Under the pieces are notes generated by a model. The model was not told the DNA's origin, ran no database searches, and was given only the letters and a program-made list of their open reading frames with translations. Shown one piece after another: positions 54,813-63,451 of a stretch of DNA of 64,000 nucleotides (position 1 is its first letter; each line of letters starts with the position of its first letter). The position numbers were made by a program, and so were the translations under genes. The DNA lies in NCBI RefSeq assembly GCF_004336635.1, contig NZ_SJXH01000003.1, forward strand, positions 62,001 to 126,000. The letters run 5' to 3'. The stretch comes from Acinetobacter sp. ANC 4862 (GTDB taxonomy: Bacteria; Pseudomonadota; Gammaproteobacteria; Pseudomonadales; Moraxellaceae).

Positions 54813-56666
54813 ATGTTGCAGTGGTTTGAAAAACTGGTTGATCCTTATCCCACCAAAGGTTTAAACGAACCACTTCCAACGCGCTTTTTCCCTTTTGTCT
54901 GGCAAGCGGCGAAAGGCGTTCGCCGGTATTTGCTGTTGCTGGTGTTATGTACTGCAGGCGCTGCAAGCTTTGAAGCCATTCTTTATTCAAAAATTGGCGA
55001 TTTGGTCAACTGGTTGAGCAAGAGCCAACCTGAAACATTTTTAGCAGAACATACGCAAAATTTGACCCTTTTGACCTGTATTTTGCTGGCCAATATTTTA
55101 TTCGCAAGCATGCAGTCGATTATCAAGCATCAAATTTTATACAGTTCCTTCCCGATGCGCCTGCGCTGGCGTTTTCACAACCTGCTTTTGCTGCAAAGTC
55201 TGGATTTTTTCCATAATGATTTTGCCGGTCGTTTATCTGCCAAAGTCATGCAAACTTCGCTTGCGGTACGTGAGTTCTGGGTAATTTTGGGTGACATGCT
55301 GGCCTATGTGCTGATTTATTTTGTCACCATCAGTTTTGTTCTGGGTGCAATCTCCCCTCTGCTGATTGTGCCACTTATGCTGTGGTTGGTGCTGTTTATT
55401 ACTGCTGCCTGCTATTTTATTCCACGCTTAAGCAAAATTTCCAATAAACAGGCTGATGCACGTGCGGTAATGACCGGTCGTGTAACGGATGCCTATACCA
55501 ATATTCAAACCGTAAAACTGTTTGCCCATGCGGGTCGTGAAAGTCAGTATGCCAAAGAATCCATGCAAGGCTTTATGATCACGGTTTATAAGCAAATGCG
55601 CTTAGGGGTTCGGTATGAAATCAGCATTAATTTACTCAGTGTGGTTTTATATGTCGGTGTTTTAGGAACAGCAATTTGGCTCTGGATCAATGGGCAAGCT
55701 CAGCTGGGTATTATTGCTGCGACTACCGCGATGATCTTAAAACTCAACAGTATTGCTGAATTTATGATGTGGCAATCTTCCGCACTATTTGAAAATGTCG
55801 GTACCATTCAAGACGGCATGAAAACCATGAGTCGCCCGATTAGCATCCAAGACAAGAAAGATGCTCTGCCCTTACAGGTGCAACACGGTGAAATCAAATT
55901 TGAAGATGTCAGCTTTGCCTATAACAATAAAAATGTCATTGATCATTTAAATTTAACCATCAAACCGGGTGAAAAAATTGGCATTGTTGGCCGTTCCGGT
56001 GCAGGTAAATCCACCCTGATCCAACTGTTATTGCATTTTTATACCCTGAACCAAGGCCGTATTTCGATCGACGGTCAAAACATTGCAGATGTGACTCAAG
56101 ACAGTTTGCGTAAAAGCATTGCCTTGGTGACTCAAGATACCTCTTTATTGCACCGCACTGTGGCTGAAAATATTAAATATGGTCGCCCGCATGCAAGCGA
56201 TGAAGAAATGTTTGAAGCCGTTCGCAAAGCCAAAGCAGAAGATTTTATTCCGCAACTTACCGACTTGCGTGGCAAAACGGGTTATGAAGCCTATGTGGGT
56301 GAACGTGGTGTCAAACTCTCGGGTGGACAACGTCAACGTGTGGCGATTGCGCGGGTATTTTTAAAAGATGCGCCAATCTTGATTTTAGATGAAGCGACCA
56401 GTGCTTTAGACTCCGAAGTTGAAGCTGCAATTCAATCCAGTCTAGATGATTTAATGGAGGGTAAAACTGTTATTGCGATTGCCCACCGTCTGTCGACCAT
56501 TGCCCAAATGGATCGTTTAGTTGTGCTGGATGAAGGAAAAATTGTGGAACAAGGCACGCATGATGAACTTGTCGCCCTGAATGGTATTTATGCGCATTTG
56601 TGGCAAAGACAGACCGGCAGTTTTTTGATAGAACAACAAGCATTGAAGAAAAAGGAAGCACATTAA
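54813..56666 (+). CDS. ABC exporter, fused membrane and ATPase domains
   Basis: A 617-aa half-transporter that should act as a homodimer in the inner membrane. Six membrane segments span about residues 35-330. The ATPase domain follows with Walker A GRSGAGKSTL, signature LSGGQRQRVAIARV, Walker B ILILDEATSALD and the switch His in AIAHRLSTI. It resembles MsbA/multidrug exporters. Substrate unknown. Its stop codon overlaps the next ATG (TAATG), so it is coupled with the MaoC hydratase gene. Confidence 0.9.
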   Translation: MLQWFEKLVDPYPTKGLNEPLPTRFFPFVWQAAKGVRRYLLLLVLCTAGAASFEAILYSKIGDLVNWLSKSQPETFLAEHTQNLTLLTCILLANILFASMQSIIKHQILYSSFPMRLRWRFHNLLLLQSLDFFHNDFAGRLSAKVMQTSLAVREFWVILGDMLAYVLIYFVTISFVLGAISPLLIVPLMLWLVLFITAACYFIPRLSKISNKQADARAVMTGRVTDAYTNIQTVKLFAHAGRESQYAKESMQGFMITVYKQMRLGVRYEISINLLSVVLYVGVLGTAIWLWINGQAQLGIIAATTAMILKLNSIAEFMMWQSSALFENVGTIQDGMKTMSRPISIQDKKDALPLQVQHGEIKFEDVSFAYNNKNVIDHLNLTIKPGEKIGIVGRSGAGKSTLIQLLLHFYTLNQGRISIDGQNIADVTQDSLRKSIALVTQDTSLLHRTVAENIKYGRPHASDEEMFEAVRKAKAEDFIPQLTDLRGKTGYEAYVGERGVKLSGGQRQRVAIARVFLKDAPILILDEATSALDSEVEAAIQSSLDDLMEGKTVIAIAHRLSTIAQMDRLVVLDEGKIVEQGTHDELVALNGIYAHLWQRQTGSFLIEQQALKKKEAH

Positions 56667-57115
56667 TGCTGTATTTAGAAGATATAAAAATCGGTGATCG
56701 TTTCATCAGTCGTGAATATGAAATGACCCTGGAAGAAATCAAGCAATTTGCGCATGCGTATGATCCGCAAGTTTTCCATACCGAGGAAGATCAAGCTAAA
56801 GAGCATCCTGTTTTTCAAGGGATTGCAGCCAGTGGCTGGCACACTTGTGCCGTGACCATGCGTTTATGGACAGAATGTTTTCCGGTGGCTTATGGCCTGA
56901 TTGGTTCGGAATCCAACCTGCGCTGGCCACGACCGACTCGCCCTGGCGATAAAGTTCATGTTGAAGTGGAAATTGTTGCGATTACGCCATCAAAAACCAA
57001 AACTGACCGCGCTATAGTGAGCTATGTTACCCAGGCATTGAATCAAAATAATGATGTGTTACTGATTTCTACAACGAAAATTGTGGTCTTTAAAAAGGCA
57101 TTTAAACCTGTTTAA
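56666..57115 (+). CDS. MaoC family (R-specific) enoyl-CoA hydratase
   Basis: Small hot-dog fold hydratase of 149 aa. The catalytic Asp-x4-His pair is in AYDPQVFHTEEDQAKEHPVFQG, followed by ASGWHTCAVTMRL and SNLRWPRPTRPGDKVHVEVEI. It begins at the ATG that overlaps the ABC exporter stop codon, with AAGGAAG upstream. An earlier frame-start at 56600 is inside the exporter gene. Role may be in fatty acid or polyhydroxyalkanoate metabolism; nothing nearby decides. Confidence 0.88.
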   Translation: MLYLEDIKIGDRFISREYEMTLEEIKQFAHAYDPQVFHTEEDQAKEHPVFQGIAASGWHTCAVTMRLWTECFPVAYGLIGSESNLRWPRPTRPGDKVHVEVEIVAITPSKTKTDRAIVSYVTQALNQNNDVLLISTTKIVVFKKAFKPV

Positions 57116-57227
57116 TTGATGGACTTTGAACAAGTTGTCGAACAATTTTAATAGGATGCTGTTTCTTTTCATGCCAATATGAAAAATTAACAAATAGAAA
57201 AAATGACTAAAGTGCAATGGATAGCGC

Positions 57228-58256
57228 ATGAAAACAATTTCTCCAAGACAAGATCAAGGAATACCTGGGGTTTACGGTCTGCTCCTTTTAGATGTGGTGT
57301 CACGTTGGGGCTACAATGCAGAAGCATTGTTTACCCCTTTTCATTTAAGCAGTGAGCAGTTGGCGGAGCCAAATTTTCGTATTCCAACACCTGTTGCCAA
57401 TGAACTGGTTAAACACGCATTATGTTTAACCGGTGAACCGACGTTGGGTTTTCATTTGGGTACCCAAATGCGAATTTCCATTCACGGTTTTATTGGCTAT
57501 GCCATTATGACTGCGCATGATATTAGCGATGCCTTGGTCTTGGCCAACCGTTTTATTCAGCTACGGTTGCCTTTTTTACAGCTTTATTTTTCTACTTTTG
57601 GTGACAAAGCTACGCTGCAATTGCAATGTGATTTTGAGATTGAGCCTTTAAGAACTGAAATTGCCATTGCCTTGACCTTTGGCATTATCAGTATGGCAAA
57701 AGCCTTGACTGGCTGTGATGAATTATCTGGCGAGATTGATTTTGATTTCCCAAAACCGCCCGGTTTTGAGCGTTATATGGCAAAATTCCCATCACATACT
57801 TTCCGTTTTGAACAGCCACATTTACTCTCCAGCTTTGATAAAAAATACCTGAGTTTAAAAATGGTCAATGCCGACCCCCTTGCCAGCCAGATTGCGATTA
57901 ACCAATGTGAAGCTGAACTATCGGCATTAGGTGAACGTCGACGTTTGGCCATGCGGGTGCGTGATATTTTGACCAATTCAGAACAGCATTATTTAAGCAT
58001 CGAAAATGTCGCGGATCGACTGCATATGTCCGATCGGACTTTAAAACGTCAATTGGCTGCCGAAGGTACCTCCTTTTCAACCCTCGTGGACGAAGTGCGT
58101 TATCGTCATGCCACATCGCTGCTTTCCCGAACCGATTACACCTTAGAGCTGATTGCAGATGAACTGGGTTATAGTGATGTGGCCAATTTTAGTCGTGCAT
58201 TTAAGCGTTGGAGTGGCCGCAGTCCAAGCAATTGGCGTAAAGATCCTTACTTATAA
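57228..58256 (+). CDS. AraC family regulator with Arabinose_bd-type N-terminal domain
   Basis: A 342-aa regulator. The N-terminal 200 residues fit the domain found in OruR/ArgR-like AraC proteins (PF12625 type), including [28 protein letters not shown]. The C-terminal AraC helix-turn-helix pair is [20 protein letters not shown] and [29 protein letters not shown]. The binding site before the ATG is weak. No obvious target lies next to it. Regulators of this type often respond to small metabolites or fatty acids. Confidence 0.88.
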   Translation: MKTISPRQDQGIPGVYGLLLLDVVSRWGYNAEALFTPFHLSSEQLAEPNFRIPTPVANELVKHALCLTGEPTLGFHLGTQMRISIHGFIGYAIMTAHDISDALVLANRFIQLRLPFLQLYFSTFGDKATLQLQCDFEIEPLRTEIAIALTFGIISMAKALTGCDELSGEIDFDFPKPPGFERYMAKFPSHTFRFEQPHLLSSFDKKYLSLKMVNADPLASQIAINQCEAELSALGERRRLAMRVRDILTNSEQHYLSIENVADRLHMSDRTLKRQLAAEGTSFSTLVDEVRYRHATSLLSRTDYTLELIADELGYSDVANFSRAFKRWSGRSPSNWRKDPYL

Positions 58257-58327
58257 ACTTTTGTTTTTATCAAAAAACCTGTATAAAACATGGCAAAAAT
58301 GATTTGAATATTTTAAAGGAGTCATCA

Positions 58328-58702
58328 ATGAATCACCCTTCAGAATTAAAGTACGCCAGTACGCACGAATGGGTCAAAATTGAAGGTAATCTGGTTGTTA
58401 CCGGTATTTCCGACCATGCACAGGATGCTTTAGGGGATTTGGTCTATGTGGAAGCGCCAGAAGTAGGACAACAAATCACTGCAGGTGAACAAGCGGGTGT
58501 GGTGGAGTCGGTTAAAACAGCTTCTGATATTCATGCGCCTGTTTCAGGCGAAGTAGTTGAAGTGAATCCAGCGCTTGAAGATGATCCGGACTTTGTCAAT
58601 GATGATCCGTATGGCAAAGGCTGGATTTATAAAATCAAGCCAAACAATATGGCAGATATCGAAAAGTTACTTTCAAGCAGTGAATATGAAGCAGGTCTAT
58701 AA
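58328..58702 (+). CDS. gcvH: Glycine cleavage system H protein
   Basis: Carries the lipoyl group that shuttles the aminomethyl unit between P, T and L proteins. The 124-aa length is normal. It starts [20 protein letters not shown], has the lipoyl lysine in [17 protein letters not shown] and ends with [21 protein letters not shown] before the ATG at 58328 decides the start. Neither gcvT nor gcvP is in the window, so the gene is separated from its partners here. Confidence 0.95.
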   Translation: MNHPSELKYASTHEWVKIEGNLVVTGISDHAQDALGDLVYVEAPEVGQQITAGEQAGVVESVKTASDIHAPVSGEVVEVNPALEDDPDFVNDDPYGKGWIYKIKPNNMADIEKLLSSSEYEAGL

Positions 58703-58715
58703 TCCTGTTTTATAT

Positions 58716-58746
58716 AAAAAAATCAGTCTTTAGGACTGATTTTTTT
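58716..58746 (+). terminator. Terminator of gcvH
   Basis: ATCAGTC (58722-58728) and GACTGAT (58734-58740), extended by A and T runs, form a clear hairpin with a T-run. It begins 14 nt past the gcvH stop codon. Confidence 0.88.
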
Positions 58747-59001
58747 ATTTCAGGTAATTCTAATTTAAAAAATTATTTCAAAATCACAATATGATATTAA
58801 GCACCAATAAAAATACCAATATTGATTAAATCATTATATTGTATTCTTACATAACTGTACTTTCTAGTAATATTCTTCTAGAATTAATCCCATCCAACGA
58901 TGATCTGACTTATCTTCAATTACAAAAATGATTTATAACTAAAAAATAGTGACCTCGATAAGCCTCTTTAGTCGTCTTTTTCTTATAAATTTAGGTAAAT
59001 C

Positions 59002-60183
59002 ATGACTCCAGTAAATACACAACAGTTATGGAATAAGTCCTTTATTCTATGTCTAGCCAATAATCTATTTTTGTTTATATTTTATTTTGCACAAACCACA
59101 ATTTTACCGATTTATATTGTAAATGAATTAGATGGAACTTTAGCGCAAGCGGGTTTAGCCATGACGTTATTTATGGCCTCCTCGATTGCAGTTCGTCCTT
59201 TCAGTGGTTTAATTATCGAGAAAATTGGTCGAAAAAAAGCGCTTTATATTTCAGAAACTTTGTTCTGTCTTTTTTCATTTGCCTATATTTTTGCAGATAA
59301 TCTGACTTTTCTTTTAGTCATCCGCCTGTTACACGGTATCTGGTTTAGTATTTTAACCACGGTTACCGTTCCGATTGCCAATGACTTTATTCCTGCAAAC
59401 CGTAAGGGTGAAGGCATGGGATATTTTGTCATGTCAGTCAACTTGGGGATTGTACTCGGTCCTTTAATTGGTCTTAGCTTGATTCAGCCACTTTCTTATC
59501 AAATGGTTGCAGCAATTTTAGCCGGAATTATTTGCGTAGGCTTTGCATTTTGCTTCCTGATTCCGATTCAAGAAAGCATAAAAAGCCACGTTGAAACCGT
59601 TAAACGTAAATTATCTGTTCATGATTTTGTTGAAAAGAAAGCCTTACCCATTTCTATTATGGCCATGATCATCTCTTTTTCTTATGCCAGTATCATGTCC
59701 TTCATTTCGACTTTTGCCGAATCAAAAAATTTACTTGCCTATGCCAGTTTATTCTTTGTCATCTTTGCGATTTCCATGATGAGCTTGCGACCCATCACCG
59801 GGAAAATTTATGATCGTAAAGGGCCAAATTCTGTGGTTTACCCTGCTATTGCGCTATTCTCCATTGGGCTGATTGTTTTAAGCCAAATCAATAGCGTGAC
59901 TGGATTGATGATTGCAGCAGTATTTGTCGGTATGGGTTTTGGTTCAGCTCAACCCTGCTTGCAAACCATTTCCATTCAGCACTCACCAAAAGATCGAATT
60001 GGGCATGCAACCTCAACCTTCTTTACCTGTTATGACATCGGTATTGCGATTGGTTCAATCTTGCTAGGTGTGGTGATTGCTCATCAGGGCTACAGCTTTG
60101 CCTATCTACTCTGTGCATTGATCACGGCATTAAGTTTGGTTTTTTATAAATTATTTGTAGATCGTAAACATACAGCGGCATAA
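59002..60183 (+). CDS. Major facilitator superfamily transporter (sugar-efflux/drug-type)
   Basis: A 393-aa inner-membrane protein with twelve predicted segments. The motif A region is RPFSGLIIEKIGRKKALY after segment 2. The central loop lies at about residue 200, and the repeat motif MSLRPITGKIYDRKGPNSVVYP comes in the second half. It belongs to the YbfB/arabinose-efflux-like MFS proteins. No substrate can be named. About 250 nt before it carry no recognisable feature. A terminator follows. Confidence 0.85.
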   Translation: MTPVNTQQLWNKSFILCLANNLFLFIFYFAQTTILPIYIVNELDGTLAQAGLAMTLFMASSIAVRPFSGLIIEKIGRKKALYISETLFCLFSFAYIFADNLTFLLVIRLLHGIWFSILTTVTVPIANDFIPANRKGEGMGYFVMSVNLGIVLGPLIGLSLIQPLSYQMVAAILAGIICVGFAFCFLIPIQESIKSHVETVKRKLSVHDFVEKKALPISIMAMIISFSYASIMSFISTFAESKNLLAYASLFFVIFAISMMSLRPITGKIYDRKGPNSVVYPAIALFSIGLIVLSQINSVTGLMIAAVFVGMGFGSAQPCLQTISIQHSPKDRIGHATSTFFTCYDIGIAIGSILLGVVIAHQGYSFAYLLCALITALSLVFYKLFVDRKHTAA

Positions 60184-60209
60184 AAAACTTCAAACCAGAC
60201 TCATATAAT

Positions 60210-60250
60210 AAAAATATGCATCGCCCTAAAATTGGATGATGCATATTTTT
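60210..60250. terminator. Bidirectional terminator between MFS and pilU-like genes
   Basis: AAAAATATGCATC (60210-60222) pairs with GATGCATATTTTT (60238-60250), 13 bp with a 15-nt loop. The flanking genes converge. Confidence 0.8.
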
Positions 60251-60286
60251 TATAGTTTCGCTTTATAATATTAAAATATTCCTCAA

Positions 60287-61480
60287 CTAAGCTTGGTTCG
60301 TCTCCTTGGTTTCACTTTCTTCAGGATTACTTTCCTCCATCATGCTAAATGATGGGGCTGAACCAGCTACAGATTGATCGTCTCTTGGACTTTCTAACTT
60401 GATCTGTAAACGCAATTCATTCATGGAATCTGCATTACGTAAGGCTTCTTCATAACTAATCGCACCTTCGTTATACAAGTCAAATAAGGCCTGATCGAAA
60501 GTTTGCATGCCCAATTCACGGGATTTTTTCATGATTTCTTTGATTTCATGCAATTGGCCTTTCAAAATAATATCGCCGATCAAAGGAGTATTCAGCAAAA
60601 TTTCAATGGCAGCTCGACGACCGCTGCCATCTTGAGTTCGCACCAGACGCTGGGAAATAATCGCTTTCATATTGGAAGACAAATCCATCAACAATTGATT
60701 TTTTCGTTCTTCCGGGAAAAAGTTGATGATTCGATCAAGCGCCTGGTTGGCATTGTTGGCGTGTAGTGTTCCTAAACATAAATGCCCGGTTTCCGCAAAA
60801 GCAATCGCATGTTCCATGGTTTCGGTATCACGGATTTCACCAATCAAAATTACATCGGGTGCTTGGCGTAAGGTGTTTTTCAAGGCATTGTGCCATGAGT
60901 GGCTATCTACACCCACTTCACGGTGAGTCACCATCGATTTCTTATGCTTATGGACATATTCGACCGGATCTTCAACGGTAATGATATGCCCTGCTGAATT
61001 TTCGTTACGGTGATCAATCATCGCCGCTAAAGACGTGGATTTACCTGAACCCGTAGCTCCAACGACAAGAATCAACCCGCGTTTTGCCATCATTACGTCT
61101 TTTAATGTTTCAGGCAGTTTTAACTTGGTGAAATTTGGAATTTCCGCGGTAATGGTTCGAATCACCATACCGACTTGTAACTGTTGTTGAAATACATTGA
61201 TCCGGAAGCGTGAAACATCGGGAACGCTAATGGCAAAATTACATTCGAGTTCTTTTTCAAATTCCTGACGTTGTTTTTCATTCATTAAACTGTAGGCAAA
61301 CAATTTTGTCTTATCTGCAGTTAATACCTGTTGCCCAATTGGTTTCATTAGGCCTTGATGTTTAATGCTGGGCGGAAAATCGGCTGAAATAAATAAGTCC
61401 GAGCCGCCATATTCCACCACCTTAGTCAGCATATGAAATATTATTTTACGAGCTTCTTCCAGTAATTCCGCACTATACAT
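60287..61480 (-). CDS. pilU: PilT/PilU-type twitching motility ATPase
   Basis: Hexameric ATPase at the inner face of the type IV pilus machine that assists retraction. The 397-aa protein has Walker A GATGSGKST (141-149), HIITVEDPVEYVH with the Asp box, LIGEIRDTETMEHAIAFAETGHLCLGTLHANNA (Walker B and His box) and FPEERKNQLL. The longer, acidic C-terminal tail and N-terminal start fit PilU better than PilT. GGGGGA precedes the ATG. The usual partner pilT is not beside it; the upstream neighbour is the DAHP synthase gene. It could be a third, separate retraction ATPase paralogue. Confidence 0.85.
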   Translation of the reverse strand: MYSAELLEEARKIIFHMLTKVVEYGGSDLFISADFPPSIKHQGLMKPIGQQVLTADKTKLFAYSLMNEKQRQEFEKELECNFAISVPDVSRFRINVFQQQLQVGMVIRTITAEIPNFTKLKLPETLKDVMMAKRGLILVVGATGSGKSTSLAAMIDHRNENSAGHIITVEDPVEYVHKHKKSMVTHREVGVDSHSWHNALKNTLRQAPDVILIGEIRDTETMEHAIAFAETGHLCLGTLHANNANQALDRIINFFPEERKNQLLMDLSSNMKAIISQRLVRTQDGSGRRAAIEILLNTPLIGDIILKGQLHEIKEIMKKSRELGMQTFDQALFDLYNEGAISYEEALRNADSMNELRLQIKLESPRDDQSVAGSAPSFSMMEESNPEESETKETNQA

Positions 61481-61713
61481 ATTTTTCCCCCATTTAAAAT
61501 TATTTCAAGTACTCAGCAATATCTATATTAAATTGTATTTATTAAACAATTAGTTATTACTGAGTATCAATTTCAATTATTGTGCCTAAAGAAGCTAGAC
61601 GACTCAAATTTGTTAATTCCAATCAGTTAAAAGAATTAATAAAAAATGTATAGAGCATCAACAAAGTATTGTTCTAAATTTAAACAGACAACATAAATGT
61701 GCTTATAAGAAAC

Positions 61714-61742
61714 AATAAAGCCCCGATCAATGGGGCTTTATT
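61714..61742 (-). terminator. Terminator of the DAHP synthase gene
   Basis: AATAAAGCCCC (61714-61724) pairs with GGGGCTTTATT (61732-61742), 11 bp with a 7-nt loop. It lies 28 nt past the DAHP synthase stop codon on the minus strand. Confidence 0.75.
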
Positions 61743-61769
61743 AGAAAATAATCATGCTTTTAAAAAATA

Positions 61770-62831
61770 TTAAGCACTACGCTTTAATTGAGAAATACGC
61801 AATGAATCTGCAATTTCCAATAAAAGTTGCTGGGTTTTATCCCAACCTAAACAACCATCAGTCACAGATTGACCATAGGTCATCTCACATGAAATCTTTT
61901 GCTGACCATCAACCAGATAGCTTTCTAGCATCACGCCACGAACATTGCTTTGTACGCGTTCATCTACAATGCTACGTAAAACTTCAGGTTGCAATAAGGG
62001 ATTTTTGTGACTATTACCATGACTACAATCAATCACCAAGGCCGGCAATTCAGCTTTGGATTTTTCTTTAATGTTCTCAATTTCAGCCAATTGGTAATTA
62101 GGACCCGAATTTGCACCGCGTAAAATCAAATGCGCTTTTCGATTGCCTTGTGATTCTAAAATACAAGGTAATCCTGATTGGCTCATTCCTAAGAATTCAT
62201 GTGGATGTGAAGCCGATTGAATGGCATCAAGCGCAATTTGAATAGAGCCATCCGTGCCATTTTTGAAACCAATGCTGTAAGGCATGTGGCTTGAAATTTC
62301 ACGGTGAATTTGCGATTCGCTGGTACGGGCACCAATTGCACCCCAAGCCAGTAAATCATCGAAATATGCAGTCGCCATTGGGCTTAAAATTTCCGATGCA
62401 ATCGGCAAACCTATTTCTATAATTTGCAGATATAACTCACGTGATTTTTCCAAACCCAATTGCATGTTGGATGAACCATCTAAATTTGGGTCATATAAAA
62501 AACCTTTCCAACCAATCGTGGTACGTGGTTTTTCAATATAGGCGCGCATAACCAGAAAAATTTGATCTGATACTTTGCTTTGTAATTGTTGTAGTTTTTC
62601 AGCATATTCAAGTGCAGAAATGGGATCATGAATTGAACATGGACCGGTCACCACCATTAAACGATGATCTTTGCCATCTAGAATATTTTGAATGGTTTGA
62701 CGCTGCTCGGCAATTTGTTGAGCCAGTTTTGCAGATAAAGGGAATTGCGCCTTCAATTGATGAGGCAAACTTAAAGTAGTTTCTTTCGCAGTTGTTTGCG
62801 TTTGTTGTAAAGCAGTATTTAAAGCATTCAT
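61770..62831 (-). CDS. aroG: 3-deoxy-7-phosphoheptulonate (DAHP) synthase, class I
   Basis: First enzyme of the shikimate pathway, joining phosphoenolpyruvate and erythrose 4-phosphate. The 353-aa protein is a class I-alpha (AroF/G/H) enzyme: VVTGPCSIHDPISALEYA, the substrate-binding KPRTTIGWKGFLYDP, GARTSESQIHREISSHMP, LRGANSGPNY and the metal-site IDCSHGNSHKNP. Which of the three E. coli isozymes it matches best, and thus its feedback amino acid, cannot be told safely by eye. AGGAAAG lies before the ATG. Its mRNA leader of about 300 nt encodes two aromatic-rich peptides and a terminator, described below. Confidence 0.93.
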   Translation of the reverse strand: MNALNTALQQTQTTAKETTLSLPHQLKAQFPLSAKLAQQIAEQRQTIQNILDGKDHRLMVVTGPCSIHDPISALEYAEKLQQLQSKVSDQIFLVMRAYIEKPRTTIGWKGFLYDPNLDGSSNMQLGLEKSRELYLQIIEIGLPIASEILSPMATAYFDDLLAWGAIGARTSESQIHREISSHMPYSIGFKNGTDGSIQIALDAIQSASHPHEFLGMSQSGLPCILESQGNRKAHLILRGANSGPNYQLAEIENIKEKSKAELPALVIDCSHGNSHKNPLLQPEVLRSIVDERVQSNVRGVMLESYLVDGQQKISCEMTYGQSVTDGCLGWDKTQQLLLEIADSLRISQLKRSA

Positions 62832-62866
62832 TGGTCTTTCCTGGGGACTTTTTTCAGTCCAATCTT

Positions 62867-62971
62867 TTATTTGAGCGTTATGGGTCTAATGGATTGCAAG
62901 GCAAGCGTCATCATTTGACTAAAGTAAAACCAATAAGAGTTGCTAAAATATGAGTAATTTAATGTTTTCAT
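62867..62971 (-). CDS. Second leader peptide of the DAHP synthase mRNA, 34 aa, aromatic-rich
   Basis: An ATG preceded by GGAGC (8 nt) opens a 34-codon frame that ends at TAA 62867-62869, 35 nt before the DAHP synthase start. Residues 6-17 are YSYFSNSYWFYF, with eight aromatic residues in twelve (four Tyr, three Phe, one Trp). Such a run is the hallmark of leader peptides at which ribosomes slow down when charged tRNA is scarce. It lies beyond the terminator at 63008-63038, so it is only made when that terminator is read through. It may adjust folding around the aroG start, where ATTGG (62859-62863) can pair with CCAAT at the ATG. Confidence 0.7.
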   Translation of the reverse strand: MKTLNYSYFSNSYWFYFSQMMTLALQSIRPITLK

Positions 62972-63007
62972 GAGCTAGCTCCAAAAAGTGTAAGAAAAAT
63001 AAAGCAT

Positions 63008-63038
63008 AAAAAAACCTGATCAGGGTTGCCGATCAGGT
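63008..63038 (-). terminator. Attenuator terminator in the DAHP synthase leader
   Basis: On the minus strand ACCTGATC and GATCAGGT form an 8-bp stem (arms 63031-63038 and 63014-63021) with a 9-nt loop, followed by seven T. It lies 46 nt after the stop codon of the first leader peptide and about 36 nt before the second one starts. Confidence 0.85.
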
Positions 63039-63049
63039 ATTAACTTGGT

Positions 63050-63098
63050 GGGCAACCATTTCTTGCCCGAACGCATTCAGGCAATTATCTAAATTGCC
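63050..63098 (-). promoter_or_regulatory. Pause and antiterminator hairpins of the DAHP synthase attenuator
   Basis: Hairpin one pairs GGCAATT (63092-63098) with AATTGCC (63080-63086) and covers the Trp codon region and stop of the first leader peptide. Hairpin two pairs GGGCAA (63063-63068) with TTGCCC (63050-63055). The GGTTGCC at 63051-63057 can also pair with GGCAACC in the terminator loop (63024-63030), so formation of these structures and of the terminator stem should compete. Confidence 0.65.
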
Positions 63099-63141
63099 AA
63101 AAATAATAACGTGCGTTTGAGATGACTGGTTGCTTTAACAT
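63085..63141 (-). CDS. First leader peptide of the DAHP synthase mRNA (MLKQPVISNARYYFWQFR)
   Basis: An 18-codon frame preceded by GAAGAA. Codons 12-17 are Tyr-Tyr-Phe-Trp-Gln-Phe, so all three aromatic amino acids are sampled. The stop codon lies in the first hairpin of the leader and a terminator follows at 63008-63038. This is the classic layout of transcription attenuation by a leader peptide. The gene below encodes the first enzyme of aromatic synthesis, which fits the codons. Confidence 0.82.
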   Translation of the reverse strand: MLKQPVISNARYYFWQFR

Positions 63142-63176
63142 CTTTATTTCTTCAAAAAAGTATGTGTCTTAAAATT

Positions 63177-63242
63177 AAAATACGCTGTATTCATCAATTT
63201 GACAAGAATTTTATATAAAATAAAAATACATAAATCAGTCAA
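63177..63242 (-). promoter_or_regulatory. Candidate promoters of the DAHP synthase transcript
   Basis: On the minus strand TTGACT (63237-63242) and TTTATA (63214-63219) stand 17 nt apart. A second pair, TTGTCA (63200-63205) and TATTTT (63177-63182), is also spaced 17 nt. Either would start transcription 25-70 nt before the first leader peptide. No TyrR box is recognised. Confidence 0.45.
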
Positions 63243-63451
63243 CTTTTACTTATATATTGTTTAAAAATAAAGCGCGCTTCTCAAACTTCAATTTAATCGT
63301 TTTTTTACATTTTTTAGATCAATTTTTTAATATCTGAATCCTGCTGAACAGTTTCTATAAAAATAAAAGACCACCCAATGCCATTAAAAGATAAAATGCG
63401 TTCTATACCGAAGGCTTGATGTGTTTACCACATATAACGAAGGATGTATTC

